Position numbers and translations under genes: made by a program
Part shown: piece by piece, positions 50,321 to 60,867 of the stretch
How the letters are laid out: the number at the start of each line of letters is the position of its first letter
Position numbering within the stretch: position 1 is the stretch's first letter
The notes under the pieces: model-generated
Database searches by the model: none
Told to the model about the DNA's origin: nothing
Seen by the model: only the letters and a program-made list of their open reading frames with translations
NCBI RefSeq assembly: GCF_901709675.1
Contig: NW_023590221.1
Coordinates: forward strand, 1 to 64,000
From: Syngnathus acus
Lineage: Eukaryota > Chordata > Actinopteri > Syngnathiformes > Syngnathidae
Length of the DNA: 64,000 nt
Direction: 5' to 3'

Positions 50321-50392
50321 AGGTCCCACCGAGATTTGAACTCGGATCACTGGATTCAGAGTCCAGATTGCTCACCATTACACCATAGAACC
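50321..50392 (-). tRNA. tRNA-Gln (anticodon CTG)
   Basis: 72 nt. Acceptor GGTTCTA/TGGGACC pairs 7/7 (G-U included), anticodon stem CTGGA/TCCAG 5/5 around CTCTGAA, T arm CCGAG-TTCAAAT-CTCGG perfect. Downstream on its strand is CAAATAATTTG, without a T4 run. Confidence 0.75.
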
Positions 50393-50570
50393 CTGGCAGT
50401 GACAGAAGGAGGAGCATAATTCTTTCTGAGCACAATGCACTAACTAAGGCGCTCATTTTACGAAATTGACAAAAGTAGTGGAGGCAGGGCTTACACACTC
50501 ATAGGGCTGTCCACAAAGTACTGAATTGGAATTTCCAAATTTGTGTTCCATGTAAATGACTACAAATTGG

Positions 50571-50632
50571 AAGTTCCACCAAGGCTTGAACTTGGATTGC
50601 TAGATTCAGAGTGCTCACAATCACACCATGCC
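50571..50632 (-). pseudogene. tRNA-Gln relic with deletion
   Basis: AAGTTCCACC...CACACCATG; about 7 nt lost in the anticodon stem region. Confidence 0.6.
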
Positions 50633-50637
50633 AACAT

Positions 50638-50643
50638 TGATTA

Positions 50644-50697
<54 letters not shown>

Positions 50698-51240
50698 CAT
50701 TTATTGATCCCCGGGGGTGGGGAAATTCAGGCCCCATCAGAATCCATACCACAGAGCGGGTATACAAAAGACACACAGATGGCATGAGCGCAACTCAATA
50801 GGCTCTCATAAGGCTGCCACACAAAAGCGCCACAAAGAAACCCATTAAGTACGAAAAATAAAAGCCATCAAAGCAAAGGAAAAAAAGTAACAGCGGCCAA
50901 CCAGCACCCCTCAATATCAGAGAACACCCCAAAACACACAAAATAGCCTCCACGGGGTCCATAAACAGGTGTAAGGACAGTCCAGTTCAACGGCGCCCAA
51001 TGGACCGTGGTTGTGAATCGGTGAAAACATCACAAAACAGGCAAACGTGTGAGCAGCGTCCTGGGCACCCAGTCGGGGCAGGTGCAGATGGACACCACGG
51101 GGCTAGCACGGCGAAGGTCGTTGGTTCCGACGATCACGAGGCTGCGAGGCCAAGGCGAGGGACCCGTCAGCACCGGCCGGATAAGCAGGAAGCCGTCGTA
51201 GAGTTACGCCGGTCTCAACCGATTACTCGGTAATCCAGAA
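50638..51240 (-). mobile_element. LINE 3' end with (ATTG)n tail
   Basis: A GATT/ATTG tandem run (50641-50695), then TTTATTGATCCCCGGGGGTGG and GAAATTCAGGCCCC inverted 3' UTR. A second member of this family is at 58622-58960. The remainder to 51240 carries no frame with recognised motifs. Confidence 0.6.
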
Positions 51241-51410
51241 GAGCATTAGCTTTAAAACCATCCAAGATCTAAAGTAAGTTCCACCAGTTGACATTGTAAC
51301 TCGGAGAACATGTGATTACTTTATCAAATACTATATGGCTCCTGTTTGCCGAGGTGTCCCTGGCACACTTTGCAAAGCAGACAACACTGACAAATAGATT
51401 TAGAAAATGT

Positions 51411-51483
51411 TGTTTCCACCCAGTCTCAAACAGGGGGTCTTTCGCGTCTTAGAAGAACAGGATGACCAATACGCTATGGAAAC
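51411..51483 (-). pseudogene. tRNA-Val-like relic
   Basis: Reverse of TGTTTCCACCCAGTCTCAAAC...CGCTATGGAAAC; the loop CTAAGAC would read AAG and the anticodon stem is broken. Confidence 0.6.
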
Positions 51484-51626
51484 TGCTGTGACGTCCAAAG
51501 CATTTTGAGAAGCCTGGCAAAAGTTCACCAAAAGGGAGTGAGGAAGAAAGCAGGCACTTATGAACTTTTTGATTTGCTTTTCAAAACTGTGCCAGCAAAA
51601 GCAATTTTTCCATACAAAGAAATAAA

Positions 51627-51882
51627 CTCCGCGTCGGGGAATTGAAGCCCGATTTGCCGAGCCCAGGCTGAGTCGTTTCGCTAAAGGGTACCTGATTTGA
51701 GACTGGGTGAAAACCAGGTTTCGCACTTTTCTTTAACTTTTGCCAAGCTCTTCAAAAGGCTATGTGTGTCAGCGCGGTTTCCATGGTGTAGTGGTTATTA
51801 CATTCCCTCACACGCTGAAGGTCCCTGGTTGGAAACAAGTCTTATGATCCTTTTGATTTTAGACTCCGCGTCGGGGAATTGA
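51627..51882. pseudogene. tRNA fragments (Asp-like ends, Val-CAC)
   Basis: ACTCCGCGTCGGGGAATTGA, the inverted 3' end of a tRNA-Asp-like sequence, occurs at 51628-51647 and 51862-51881. 51777-51838 (plus) is tRNA-Val with CTCACAC (anticodon CAC) but a truncated T arm. Confidence 0.55.
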
Positions 51883-51904
51883 AAATGTGGAGTAACAGAT
51901 GAGT

Positions 51905-54900
51905 GAGTCGTCACCTTATCGTGGTGGAGGGGTTTGCGTGCCCCTATGATCCTAGGAGCCATGTTGTCTGGGGCTTCATGCCCCTGGTAGGGTCACCCAT
52001 GGCAAACGGGTCCTAGGTGAGGGGCCAGACAAAGCACGGCTCATCAGCCCCTTATGATGAAAAAAATTAATGGATCACGTTTTCCCTCGCCCGGACGCGG
52101 GTCACCGGGGCCCCCCTCTGGAGCCAGGCCTGGAGGCGGGGCTCGAAGGCGAGCGTCTGGTGGCCGGGCCTTCGCCCATGGGGCCCGGCCGGGCTCAGCC
52201 CGAAAAGGAAACGTGGGTCCCCCTTCCCATGGGCTCACCACCTGTGGGAGGGGCCAAAGGGGTCGGGTGCATTGCAAGCTGGGCGGCGGCCAAAGGCAGG
52301 GACCTTGGCGGTCTGATCCCCGGCTGCAGAAGCTGGCTCTTGGGACATGGAATGTCACCTCTCTGGCTGGAAAGGAGCCCGAGCTGGTGCGCGAGGCAGA
52401 AAAGTTCCGACTAGATATAGTCGGACTTGCCTCCACGCACAGTTTGGGTTCCGGTACAAGCCCTCTCGAGAGGGGCTGGACTCTCTTCCACTCTGGAGTT
52501 GCCCACGGTGAGAGGCGTCGAGCAGGTGTGGGTATACTTATTGCCCCCCGGCTGGGCGCCTGCACATTGGGGTTCACCCCGGTGAACGAGAGGGTAGCCT
52601 CCCTCCGCCTTCGGGTGGGGGGACGGGTCCTGACTGTTGTTTGTGTCTATGCACCAAACGGCAGCTCAGAGTACCCACCCTTCTTGGAGTCCCTGGAGGA
52701 AGTGCTGGAGAGCGCTCCTTCTGGGGACTCCGTCGTTCTACTGGGTGACTTCAATGCTCACGTGGGCAATGACAGTGAGACCTGGAAGGGCGTGATTGGG
52801 AGGAACGGCCCCCCCGATCTGAACCCGAGCGGTGTTCTATTGTTGGACTTCTGTGCTCGACACGGATTTTCAATAATGAACACCATGTTCAAACATAAGG
52901 GTGTCCATGTGTGCACTTGGCACCAGGACACCCTAGGCCGCAGTTCGATGATCGACTTTGTAGTCGTGTCATCGGATTTGCGGCCGCATGTTTTGGACAC
53001 TCGGGCGAAGAGAGGGGCGGAGCTGTCAACTGATCACCACCTGGTGGTGGGTTGGCTCCGATGGTGGGGGAAGATGCCGGTCCGACCTGGCAGACCCAAA
53101 CGTTCTGTGAGGGTCTGCTGGGAACGTCTGGCGGAATCCCCTGTCAGGAAGAGCTTCAACTCCCACCTCCGGCAGAGCTTTTCCCACGTCCCGGGGGAGG
53201 CGGGGGACATTGAGTCCGAGTGGACCTTGTTCCGCGCCTCCATTGTTGAGGCGGCCGACCGGAGCTGTGGCCGTAAGGTCATTGGTGCCTGTCGTGGCGG
53301 CAATCCCCGAACCCGCTGGTGGACACCGGCGGTAAGGGATGCCGTCAAGCTGAAGAAGGAGTCCTATCGGGCCGTTTTGGCCTGCGGGACTCCGGAGGCA
53401 GCTGACAGGTACCGGGTGGCCAAGCGGAACGCGGCTTCGGCGGTTGCTGAGGCAAAAACCCGGGCGTGGGAGGAGTTCGGCGAGGCCATGGAGAATGACT
53501 TCCGGACGGCTTCGAGGAAATTCTGGTCCACCATCCGGCGTCTCAGGAGGGGGAAGCAGTGCAACGTCAACACTGTTTACAGTGGAGATGGCGTGCTGCT
53601 GACCTCGACTCGGGACGTCGTGTGTCGGTGGGGAGAATACTTCGAAGACCTCCTCAATTCCACCTACACGCCTTCCATTGTGGAAGCAGGGCCTGGGGAC
53701 TCTGAGGCGGACTCTCCAATCTCTGGGGTTGAAGTCACTGAGGTAGTTAAAAAACTCCTCGGTGGCAAGGCCCCGGGGGTGGATGAGATCCGCCCGGATT
53801 TCTTAAGGGCTCTGGATGTTGTGGGGCTGTCATGGCTGACACGTCTCTACAGCATCGCGTGGACATCGGGGACAGTGCCTCTGGATTGGCAGACTGGGGT
53901 GGTGGTTCCCCTCTTTAAGAAGGGGGACCGGAGGGTGTGTTCCAATTACAGGGGAATTACACTCCTCAGCCTCCCTGGTAAGGTCTATTCAGGGGTGCTG
54001 GAGAGGAGGGTCCGTCGGGAGGTCGAACCTCGGATTCAGGAGGAACAGTGTGGCTTTCGTCCTGGCCGTGGAACAGTGGACCAGCTCTTCACCCTCAACA
54101 GGATCCTCGAGGGTGCATGGGAGTTCGCCCAACCAGTCCACATGTGTTTTGTGGACTTGGAGAAGGCGTTCGACCGTGTCCCTCGGGAGGTTCTGTGGGG
54201 GGTGCTTCGGGAGTACGGGGTACCGAGCCAACTGATAAGGGCGGTTCGGTCCCTGTATCACCGATGCCAGAGTGTGGTCCGCATTTCCGGCAGTAGGTCG
54301 GATTCGTTCCCAGTGAGGGTTGGACTCCGCCAAGGCTGCCCTTTGTCACCGATTCTGTTCATAATTTTTATGGACAGAATTTCTAGGTGCAGCCGAGGCG
54401 TTGAGGGTGTCCGGTTTGGGGACCTCAGCATCGCGTCTCTGCTTTTTGCAGACGATGTTGTGCTGTTGGCTTCTTCAGGCCGTGATCTCCAGCTCTCACT
54501 GGAGCGGTTCGCAGCCGAGTGTGAAGCGGTCGGGATGAGGGTCAGCACCTCCAAATCCGAGTCCATGGTCCTCGATCGGAAAAGGGTGGAATGCCCTCTC
54601 CGGATCGGGGATGAGATCCTGCCCCAAGTGGAGGAGTTTAAGTATCTTGGGGTCTTGTTCACGAGTGAGGGGAGGATGGAGCGTGAGATCGACAGGCGGA
54701 TCGGTGCAGCGTCGGCAGTAATGCGGACTCTGTACCGGTCCGTCGTGGTAAAGAGAGAGCTGAGCCAAAAGGCAAAGCTCTCAATTTACCGGTCGATTTA
54801 CGCTCCTACCCTCACCTATGGTCACGAGCTATGGGTCGTGACCGAAAGAACGAGATCCCGGATACAAGCGGCCGAAATGAGTTTTCTCCGCAGGATGTCC

Positions 54901-55252
54901 GGGCTCTCCCTTAGAGATAGGGTGAGAAGTTCGGTCATCCGGGAGAGACTCGGAGTAGAGTCGCTACTCCTCCACGTTGAGAGGAGCCAGATGAGGTGGC
55001 TCGGGCATCTCATCAGGATGCCTCCTGGACGCCTCCCTGGGGAGGTGTTCCGGGCATGTCCCACCGGTAGGAGACCCCGGGGACGACCCAGGACGCGCTG
55101 GAGAGACTATGTCTCTCGGCTGGCCTGGGAACGCCTTGGTATCCCCCGGGATGAGCTAGATGAAGTAGCTGGGGAGAGGGAAGTCTGGGAGTCCCTCCTG
55201 AAGCTGCTGCCCCCGCGACCCGACCCCGGATAAGCGGAAGAAGATGGATGGA
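51905..55252 (+). mobile_element. RTE-type (Rex3-like) LINE, apparently full length
   Basis: Starts GTCACCTTATCGTGGTGGAGG (51910), a 5' leader common to fish RTE-type elements, and ends GCGGAAGAAGATGGATGGA with a short GGAT tail. It has one uninterrupted frame (52054-55233). Its 3' end also occurs as a fragment at 3024-3127. Confidence 0.85.
52054..55233 (+). CDS. RTE-type endonuclease-reverse transcriptase, 1059 aa
   Basis: Intact frame. Residues 1-90 are Gly/Pro/Arg-rich and may lie partly upstream of the true start. Endonuclease from about 92 ([22 protein letters not shown] about 230; [21 protein letters not shown] about 325). Linker 340-560. [18 protein letters not shown] about 570, [26 protein letters not shown] about 700, [23 protein letters not shown] about 800. 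C-terminal [15 protein letters not shown] and [10 protein letters not shown] (basic, about 980-1020). All catalytic boxes are present. This is the best candidate in the window for a recently active element; whether it is expressed cannot be seen. Confidence 0.85.
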   Translation: MMKKINGSRFPSPGRGSPGPPSGARPGGGARRRASGGRAFAHGARPGSARKGNVGPPSHGLTTCGRGQRGRVHCKLGGGQRQGPWRSDPRLQKLALGTWNVTSLAGKEPELVREAEKFRLDIVGLASTHSLGSGTSPLERGWTLFHSGVAHGERRRAGVGILIAPRLGACTLGFTPVNERVASLRLRVGGRVLTVVCVYAPNGSSEYPPFLESLEEVLESAPSGDSVVLLGDFNAHVGNDSETWKGVIGRNGPPDLNPSGVLLLDFCARHGFSIMNTMFKHKGVHVCTWHQDTLGRSSMIDFVVVSSDLRPHVLDTRAKRGAELSTDHHLVVGWLRWWGKMPVRPGRPKRSVRVCWERLAESPVRKSFNSHLRQSFSHVPGEAGDIESEWTLFRASIVEAADRSCGRKVIGACRGGNPRTRWWTPAVRDAVKLKKESYRAVLACGTPEAADRYRVAKRNAASAVAEAKTRAWEEFGEAMENDFRTASRKFWSTIRRLRRGKQCNVNTVYSGDGVLLTSTRDVVCRWGEYFEDLLNSTYTPSIVEAGPGDSEADSPISGVEVTEVVKKLLGGKAPGVDEIRPDFLRALDVVGLSWLTRLYSIAWTSGTVPLDWQTGVVVPLFKKGDRRVCSNYRGITLLSLPGKVYSGVLERRVRREVEPRIQEEQCGFRPGRGTVDQLFTLNRILEGAWEFAQPVHMCFVDLEKAFDRVPREVLWGVLREYGVPSQLIRAVRSLYHRCQSVVRISGSRSDSFPVRVGLRQGCPLSPILFIIFMDRISRCSRGVEGVRFGDLSIASLLFADDVVLLASSGRDLQLSLERFAAECEAVGMRVSTSKSESMVLDRKRVECPLRIGDEILPQVEEFKYLGVLFTSEGRMEREIDRRIGAASAVMRTLYRSVVVKRELSQKAKLSIYRSIYAPTLTYGHELWVVTERTRSRIQAAEMSFLRRMSGLSLRDRVRSSVIRERLGVESLLLHVERSQMRWLGHLIRMPPGRLPGEVFRACPTGRRPRGRPRTRWRDYVSRLAWERLGIPRDELDEVAGEREVWESLLKLLPPRPDPG

Positions 55253-55254
55253 CC

Positions 55255-55570
55255 AAAAGCAGGAACTAGGAAGGGAATGGGAGGGAAGGATAAGGTCTGT
55301 TCTGTTATCACCTGAATGTCCTGTTATTTACTGAATGTTTTGTGACTATGTGTCATGGAACTTAACTGAGCTCTGTGTGCCGTGTCTGTGCTCACTGCCT
55401 ATGTGTAAGTGAAAGTCACAAAGCTCTGTGTGCCGTGTCTGTGCTCTGATTGAGCGACTATGTTTGGGTAAATTATTTACACATTGATCGATATGATGAA
55501 GTATATATGTTTGTATAAACTAATAAGAGTATCTGCACATTGCTGTTGCTCCCTCTTCAGGCCCTAAACT
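55255..55570 (+). repeat. LINE 3' UTR-like repeat
   Basis: Matches 58745-58960 in inverse: GCTCTGTGTGCCGTGTCTGTGCTC (also internally doubled here) and CATTGCTGTTGCTCCCT. No frame. Confidence 0.55.
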
Positions 55571-55587
55571 GATCGCCATTCAATTCC

Positions 55588-55862
55588 ATCCATTCCATCC
55601 ATTATCTGTACCGCGGGGGGTCGCAGGCGTGCTGGAGCCTATCCCAGCAGTCATCGGACAGTAGGCGGGGGACACGTTGTAACTGGTTGCCAGCCAATCG
55701 CAGGGCACACAGAGACAAACAATCATTCGCACTTGCACTCACACCTATGGGCAGTTTGGATTACTAAATCGGCTGACCAAGCATGTTTTTGTGATGTGGG
55801 AGGAAAACCCGGGGAAAACCTACGCAGGCACGGGGAGAACCTACAAACTCCACACAGGGAGC
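55588..55862 (-). repeat. SINE-like teleost repeat, inverted, longer copy
   Basis: Begins with CCATCCATT (inverted GGAT tail) and runs through AGGCGTGCTGGAGCCTATCC, CCAGCCAATCGCAGGGCAC to GTGGGAGGAAAACCCGGGG. Same family as 1-214 but extends further 5'. Confidence 0.75.
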
Positions 55863-56086
55863 ACCAGATCACAAGTCAAAAGTCCTTATATGTTACAAAT
55901 GGATTTGATTTCATGTCGAATCGTATGCTTTGCATGTTTGAGTGGGGATTTGGGGAGGTTTCACCGAACATGTCAATGAATGAGGGAGTAACCGTAAAGA
56001 TCTAAAATAGTGATGGTTCGGGTGCGCTTGGTGCCCAGTAGCACCCACCTTTGGTCCAGTAAGTAAGGTGCACCACTGTAGCAGAT

Positions 56087-56159
56087 GTTTCCATAGTGTA
56101 GTGAGTATCATGTTTGCCTAACACGCGAAAAGTCCCCAGTTCGTGACTGGGTAGAAACA
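56087..56159 (+). tRNA. tRNA-Val (anticodon AAC), possibly functional
   Basis: 73 nt. Anticodon stem TTTGC/GCGAA paired around CTAACAC; T stem CCCAG/CTGGG perfect; one acceptor mismatch (C6-A67) and an atypical T loop (TTCGTGA). Confidence 0.6.
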
Positions 56160-56419
56160 GCTTCGTTACATTCCGATTGGTAGCGAATATGACATGGACC
56201 TGAGGACTGCATTTCAGTGATTAATGAATTCTGATTAATATCATAGCCGGTTTGGACGTGTCCTTTCAGGGTCATAATTGTGTGTCTACCGCTGCCTCGT
56301 GGCAGCCAGGCCTAAAAAAAGATGGGAACGCCTGAGGGAGTTTCGCCAAGATGAATTAGGAAGAACTTTATGAAATAAAGTTGATGTGAAAACGTAGGTG
56401 GACGTAATGTCTGGAAGCT

Positions 56420-56545
56420 TGTGTTCAACAGAAGGCTGTTTGGTAACAGTGAACAACGGACAAATTCAGCAAGGTAATTTAATTACGCCATGACCCAGAT
56501 TCGTTCCGGGGATGCTACGGCCACAACGCTATACGATCATGCAAT
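56420..56545 (-). pseudogene. tRNA-His relic (module copy 3)
   Basis: Spacer AGAAGGCTGTTTGGTAACAGTGA then reverse tRNA-His with an internal deletion (GGCCACAACGCTATACGATCATG). Confidence 0.6.
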
Positions 56546-56822
56546 AGCATACAAGAAATTTAGGGTCTTTTCTTTAGGATCTTCAGCCGACCATGAAAGA
56601 ATGTTGATGTTAAAATGTTGGTGGAAATATCCAACTGCGCAGATCCGATGATCCCAAAGATTTGGGGTGAGACAACATTGAAATTTTTTTTTTCTTTGTT
56701 GACAGTGTCACTTCTTTTGTGGCTTAGCTCTTCTTCGTTTCACATCTAAAATATCGTATCATTTTACCTTGTAGCTTATACTACCCCGTACATGCCATAT
56801 CATGTCGCCCATACAACTCATG

Positions 56823-56918
56823 CATGAGATGCGATGGCTGAGATATTTAGGCGATGGGTTGCTACTCCATTGTGCTCTCCACTCATCATTTCATATCACA
56901 TCCTCGTCGGATTTTCAA
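56823..56918 (+). pseudogene. tRNA-Ser-like relic
   Basis: GATGCGATGGCTGAGATATTTAGGCGATGGG, loop TTGCTAC (GCT); the T arm is expanded (TCATCATTTCATATCACATCC). The equivalent in copy B is 61703-61795. Confidence 0.6.
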
Positions 56919-56969
56919 AGTATCTTGGCACAACGTACATAATGTGTCCTGTCAATGCCATATGAGAAA

Positions 56970-57051
56970 GATGAGGTGGCCGAGAGTTTAAGGTGATGGA
57001 TTGCTAATCCATTGTGCTCTGCACTCATGGGTTCAAATCCCATCCTCGTTG
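56970..57051 (+). tRNA. tRNA-Ser (anticodon GCT)
   Basis: 82 nt with the long variable arm (TGTGCTCTGCAC) typical of Ser. Anticodon stem ATGGA/TCCAT perfect around TTGCTAA, T stem ATGGG/CCCAT perfect, acceptor GATGAGG/CCTCGTT paired with two wobbles. Confidence 0.75.
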
Positions 57052-57074
57052 AAAGTTGGTGTTAAATTGTTGTA

Positions 57075-57642
57075 CAGACGAGCCTCGGTTCTCGAAAAAA
57101 TCAGTATTTGAACAAAAAATTTGAGAATTTTTTGCTCCGGATGTCGAACGAAATTCGATTGTCGAACCTCACGAGACGAGCCGAGAGGACCCGCATGCCA
57201 ACTGACTCCGTTCGTTATTACATTCTCGTTACTCTGAGGATTGCAACAACTCTAATCATGCCTCCAAAGGAAGCAAGTGGGAGCAGTAAAGCCATCCTAA
57301 AACACAAAGACGCTCCTAAAGCAATGCAACAGTGAGCGCCCGGCGCGCTGCGTTTGCGCGATCGGACCAAATTAAGCTCCCTGCGCACTGAGGTCCACTT
57401 AAATTTTGGAAAGTACATCAGGACTTTAAAAATATTTTCTAAATTATTGCTAAGCACTGCAGTTGCGCGATCGGACAAAAATGTACAAATGAAAAAATAC
57501 TTTAAAAAGGCGGGGTTTTTAAATTTAAATTTTACATTTTTTTCCATTATTTGTAATGGGAAAACATGATTCGGAATTTGAACGATTAACTTCTCCAACA
57601 GCCTTCTGGAACGGATTGTGGTCGAAAACCGAGGCTCCACTG
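57075..57642 (+). mobile_element. pogo/Tigger-like non-autonomous element, copy A
   Basis: Flanked by TA (57073-57074, 57643-57644). Ends CAGACGAGCCTCGGTTCTC and GGTCGAAAACCGAGGCTCCACTG. It carries the start of a Tigger-like frame (MPPKEASGSSKAILKHKD at 57259) that stops after about 25 codons. Confidence 0.82.
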
Positions 57643-57694
57643 TATCTGTAATCTGGTTTGTATTTGACTCAATATAGTAATATTTATACCCTTT

Positions 57695-58010
57695 GGCGGC
57701 TCGGTGGAGAACTGGTTAGCATGTCCGCTTCACAGTTAAGAAAGTGCGGGTTCGATTCCATCAACGGCTGTTGCGTGTTGTTGATGATGTCCGTTGTTGG
57801 GTCAGGAAACCTATGATGTGGGGTAACGGTTGGTTATTTATTGGCAAGGTTTTGGGTTGTTTAATGGCGGCCAGTACACATGGCACTTCAGCAGATGTAA
57901 CAACACCCCCCATCTCCAGATCAGAAGGTTTTATACTGTCCGGAAAAGGCGGGAAAGCGTCACCTGACCATTTGGTATCTTTGTGTATTGGAGAGTCACT
58001 GCCCTGTGGG
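57695..58010. repeat. tRNA-like head and LTR-like segment, copy A
   Basis: 57695-57768 folds roughly as a tRNA (GGCGGCTCGGTGG...GGTTCGATTCC). 57769 onward (TGTTGCGTG...) read inverted contains TATAAAACCTTCTGA and AATAAAGAACCAACC, promoter- and polyadenylation-like motifs, and ends CAACACGCAACA. It behaves like an LTR with TG...CA borders, but no internal region is attached. Confidence 0.5.
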
Positions 58011-58277
58011 TGCGTGTGTGTGTGTGTGTGCGTGTGTGTGTGGGTGTGTATATGTGCGTGTGTGGGTGTGTATGTTGTTGTAAGGCGGACGTAGTTGAGA
58101 GCGCCATGAGAACGTTAAAGGGGCAAGTGTGTGCATGGATTGTATTTATAAAACCCGCGCCCTATGACGCGGTGCGCCCTATGTTTGTTAAACACAGTCA
58201 TGGCACACATAACTGAGACTGCGCCTTTTATTACGGTGCGCGTTTTAATCGTGAAAATACGGTAACTCGTCAGCACT

Positions 58278-58598
58278 GGTTTACTGCAATTTGACGACAA
58301 ACCGCAAAACTATTGGGCATGGAAAGCATCATGTATTGGCGCGACTAAAGACTTAAATTTATCAGAAAGAGAGGAGTTCGACCTACTAACAAGGTGGCTA
58401 GGTCCAAGATCTGCAGAACTGGTGAAAAGGGTTCATGGCGTACCCGCTGGAGGCGTAAAGATGATTTGGGAACGGGTTGAAGAGTGTCACCGTTCCTCAG
58501 AAGCAATTGAGGACACACTGCTAAACAAGATAGAGGAGTTTCCAAGGCTAACAAACAAAGATACGAGCCAGCTAAGAGACCTGGGAGACATCTTGTAG
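58278..58598 (+). pseudogene. BEL/Pao gag domain fragment
   Basis: An open run of about 106 codons to a TAG. Motifs DDKPQNYWAWKASC, REEFDLLTRWLGPRSAELVKRV, MIWERVEECHRSSEAIEDTLLNKIEEFPRL and LRDLG match the conserved gag domain (DUF1759-like) of BEL/Pao elements. No LTR or pol is attached. It differs clearly from the BEL/Pao gag at 16138-17436, so it comes from another family. Confidence 0.72.
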
Positions 58599-58621
58599 GA
58601 GCTATTGTGGGAGCTAAGTCA

Positions 58622-58622
58622 G

Positions 58623-58687
<65 letters not shown>

Positions 58688-58960
58688 ACTTTATAGATCC
58701 CCGGGGGTGGGGAAATTCAGGCCCCAGCAGTATTCATACTGAAAAGGGAGCAACAGCAATGTCTAAATATTTCATATTAATTTTATATTAATTTATGAAA
58801 ACATAGTTGCTCCATCAGAGCACAGACACGGCACACACAGCTTGGTAACGTTTCCATTACACATAAGGCAGAGCTTATTAACGTCATGACACATTGATAC
58901 AAAACATTCAGTAGAAAACAAGAAATTCTTATGAGGATATGTTTTCCTTCTTTTCCCCTC
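58622..58960 (-). mobile_element. LINE 3' end with (ATTG)n tail, second copy
   Basis: ATTG tandem run (58624-58686), then AACTTTATAGATCCCCGGGGGTGG and GAAATTCAGGCCCC, followed by a 3' UTR matching 55255-55570 inverted. Confidence 0.65.
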
Positions 58961-59165
58961 CCTTTTCTTCCCTTCCGTATTCCTGCTTGCGGAGAATATA
59001 AAACCTTCTGATCTGGAGTCTGACGTGGTTGTTCTCCTCTGCTGAATTGCACTTGTACTGACTGCCGTGAATCAACCCAAGATCTTGCAAATAAAGAACC
59101 AACTATTACTCCACATCTTTGTTTTCTTTGCTCAACGACGGACATCTTGAACAAAACGCAACATA
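58961..59165 (+). repeat. LTR-like fragment, opposite orientation
   Basis: AATATAAAACCTTCTGATCTGG, CAAATAAAGAACCAAC and a terminal AACAAAACGCAACA match the LTR-like segments at 57769-58010, 62659-62895 and 47206-47443. Confidence 0.6.
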
Positions 59166-59434
59166 ACCCTGCCTGATAGAAGTGTGTTTGAATTTTTGAT
59201 TAGCGGTAGGTGCTAAAGCCTCATTGCTAGCAAGAGAACTGGTCTTGCAAAAAAGGATTCACTCGCTGAGTCCAAATTCACAGGCTGCATCCTTAGAAAG
59301 TTTTTTTATTTTTTTATTGCCAATTATAGGGCTGCATGACGTGACTCCCGGTGCGACGCGAACGCATCACGTGACACACAAATTCAGCCTTAAAACTGGC
59401 ATTCGTTAAATGGCGACGGATGCTGAGCGGAGAC
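59166..59434. other. Unassigned sequence
   Basis: No recognised feature. Confidence 0.3.
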
Positions 59435-59582
59435 TACATCAAAGTCAAAGTCCCAATGATCGTCACACACACCTGGGTGTGGTGAAATTTGTCCTCTGCA
59501 TTTAACCCATCCCCGTGTGATTTTAATCCATCCCCTGGGGGAGAGGGGAGCAGTGAGCAGCAGCGGTGCCGCGCTCGGGAAT
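59435..59582 (-). repeat. Teleost SINE-like repeat, inverted
   Basis: TCAAAGTCCCAATGATCGTCAC through GGAGAGGGGAGCAGTGAGCAG; same family as 29600-29845. Confidence 0.72.
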
Positions 59583-59889
59583 CAGTCATACGTATATTTT
59601 AAAGTCATTTCCCATATTACTCTTTCAAATATCTATTCAGAAACTCTGAACATATAAGGACATATTGATTGAGAGAAAACAGGGGGGGGGGGCTGAGAGT
59701 GGACAGGTTTGGTGAACCCCTGACATCTGGTCAAATCAGAGCAGGGGGTGTTTTATGATGTTGGGGGAAACAGAACAACTTGATTGCTTCCTCTGCAGCT
59801 GGTTAACCAGTGCAGAGGTCTTAGCACTTTGTTTACGATGTTGTGGGAACAAACAGAATATTTTTTCCCCCTCAGCAACTGGTTAATCA

Positions 59890-60147
59890 ATATAGTCTCC
59901 ATTCCAACACAATCGTACAATCAAGACAATTTGTCAACCCTAACAATCTTGGGCCAGGAACTGAGCAGGAAAAAGGTTTCTCACCTGTGTGTGTTCTTGT
60001 GTTTATTTTTAAGTGACTGATCTGAGAGATTCTTTGACCACAAACTGAGCAGGAAAAAGGTTTCTCACCTGTGTGTGTTCTTGCATGTGTTTTTAAATGT
60101 CGCTTCTGAGAGAATCTTTGGCCACATTTTTTTTGATGAAAAGACAC
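59890..60147 (-). pseudogene. C2H2 zinc-finger gene fragment
   Basis: About two fingers of the poly-zinc-finger kind: [26 protein letters not shown] and [24 protein letters not shown]. The first finger lacks its first Cys and in the second the first zinc-binding His is Asn (HLKINTRTH), so neither is complete. Sequence-specific DNA binding is the family role; this piece looks like a broken exon or dispersed copy. Confidence 0.65.
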
Positions 60148-60429
60148 ACCTTGTCCTTTTGCTCGTTAGGCATGACTGTTGTCACATTCAAACTTGTACA
60201 TAAAGGAGAATCAAAATCAGGACTCGACCCTGCTTTCCAAGACCACCGCTTCAACCAGCTATGAGGTTCGAGAACACTAACTGGTTCTCAAACTTGGCCC
60301 AGCTATCTTGCTTTGCTTGCTCGCAAAATAGTAGCATGGTAGTTAAACGTGCCTATTGATTTGTGACACATCCTAATTTCGCAATATTGTACATGAATAG
60401 TTTATAGTTTATTAGTAACAGCCGTAGGT

Positions 60430-60504
60430 CAGACCTTGTAGCACAGTAGTTAGGGTACTGGTTTAGTAAACAAGGGGTTATGAGTTCAATTCTCACTGAG
60501 CCCT
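60430..60504 (+). pseudogene. tRNA-Thr-like (anticodon AGT)
   Basis: Loop TTAGTAA within CTGGTTTAGTAAACAAG and T arm GAGTTCAATTCTC; the acceptor does not pair. Confidence 0.5.
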
Positions 60505-60772
60505 GATAATATACTTAATTGCTGTGCCAGCTGAATTTATAATAGTTGAGGGTGTAATTACACGTATCTTGTCCATGGTACTGGTGACCAGCAGTTGTGT
60601 GATGAGTTGTTGTTGTCTTTGGGGACATGAAGGGAAATTTGATAGTTTCTCATGGCACACAAATGTGCCCACACTGGTTGAAATTCACTGGCCTAGAGTC
60701 CTGGTTAGACTACATTTTCAAGAGTTTCTTTTGGTTCATCTTCTAAAAGTTTGACACAGTTTTGCCAAGCAA

Positions 60773-60845
60773 GGCCGCGTAGCTTAGTGATAAGAGCACT
60801 AGAATTGTAAATCAGAGGGTGTGAGTTAAATTCCCACTAGGGTCT
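60773..60845 (+). pseudogene. tRNA-Thr-like (anticodon TGT)
   Basis: TAGCTTAGTGATAAGAGCAC, loop ATTGTAA, then GTGAGTTAAATTCCCAC. Acceptor and anticodon stems are partly mispaired. Confidence 0.5.
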
Positions 60846-60867
60846 GACAGACAGCTACATATGCGAA

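Larger units (their letters stand above)
56570..58075 (+). repeat. tRNA-Ser / pogo-like / LTR-like module, copy A
   Basis: Order: ATGAAAGAATGTTGATG block, decayed tRNA-Ser (56823-56918), tRNA-Ser (56970-57051), pogo-like element (57075-57642), tRNA-like (57695-57768), LTR-like (57769-58010), GT run (58011-58075). Copy B is 61588-62961 in the same direction; copy C is 47125-48140 inverted. Confidence 0.85.
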
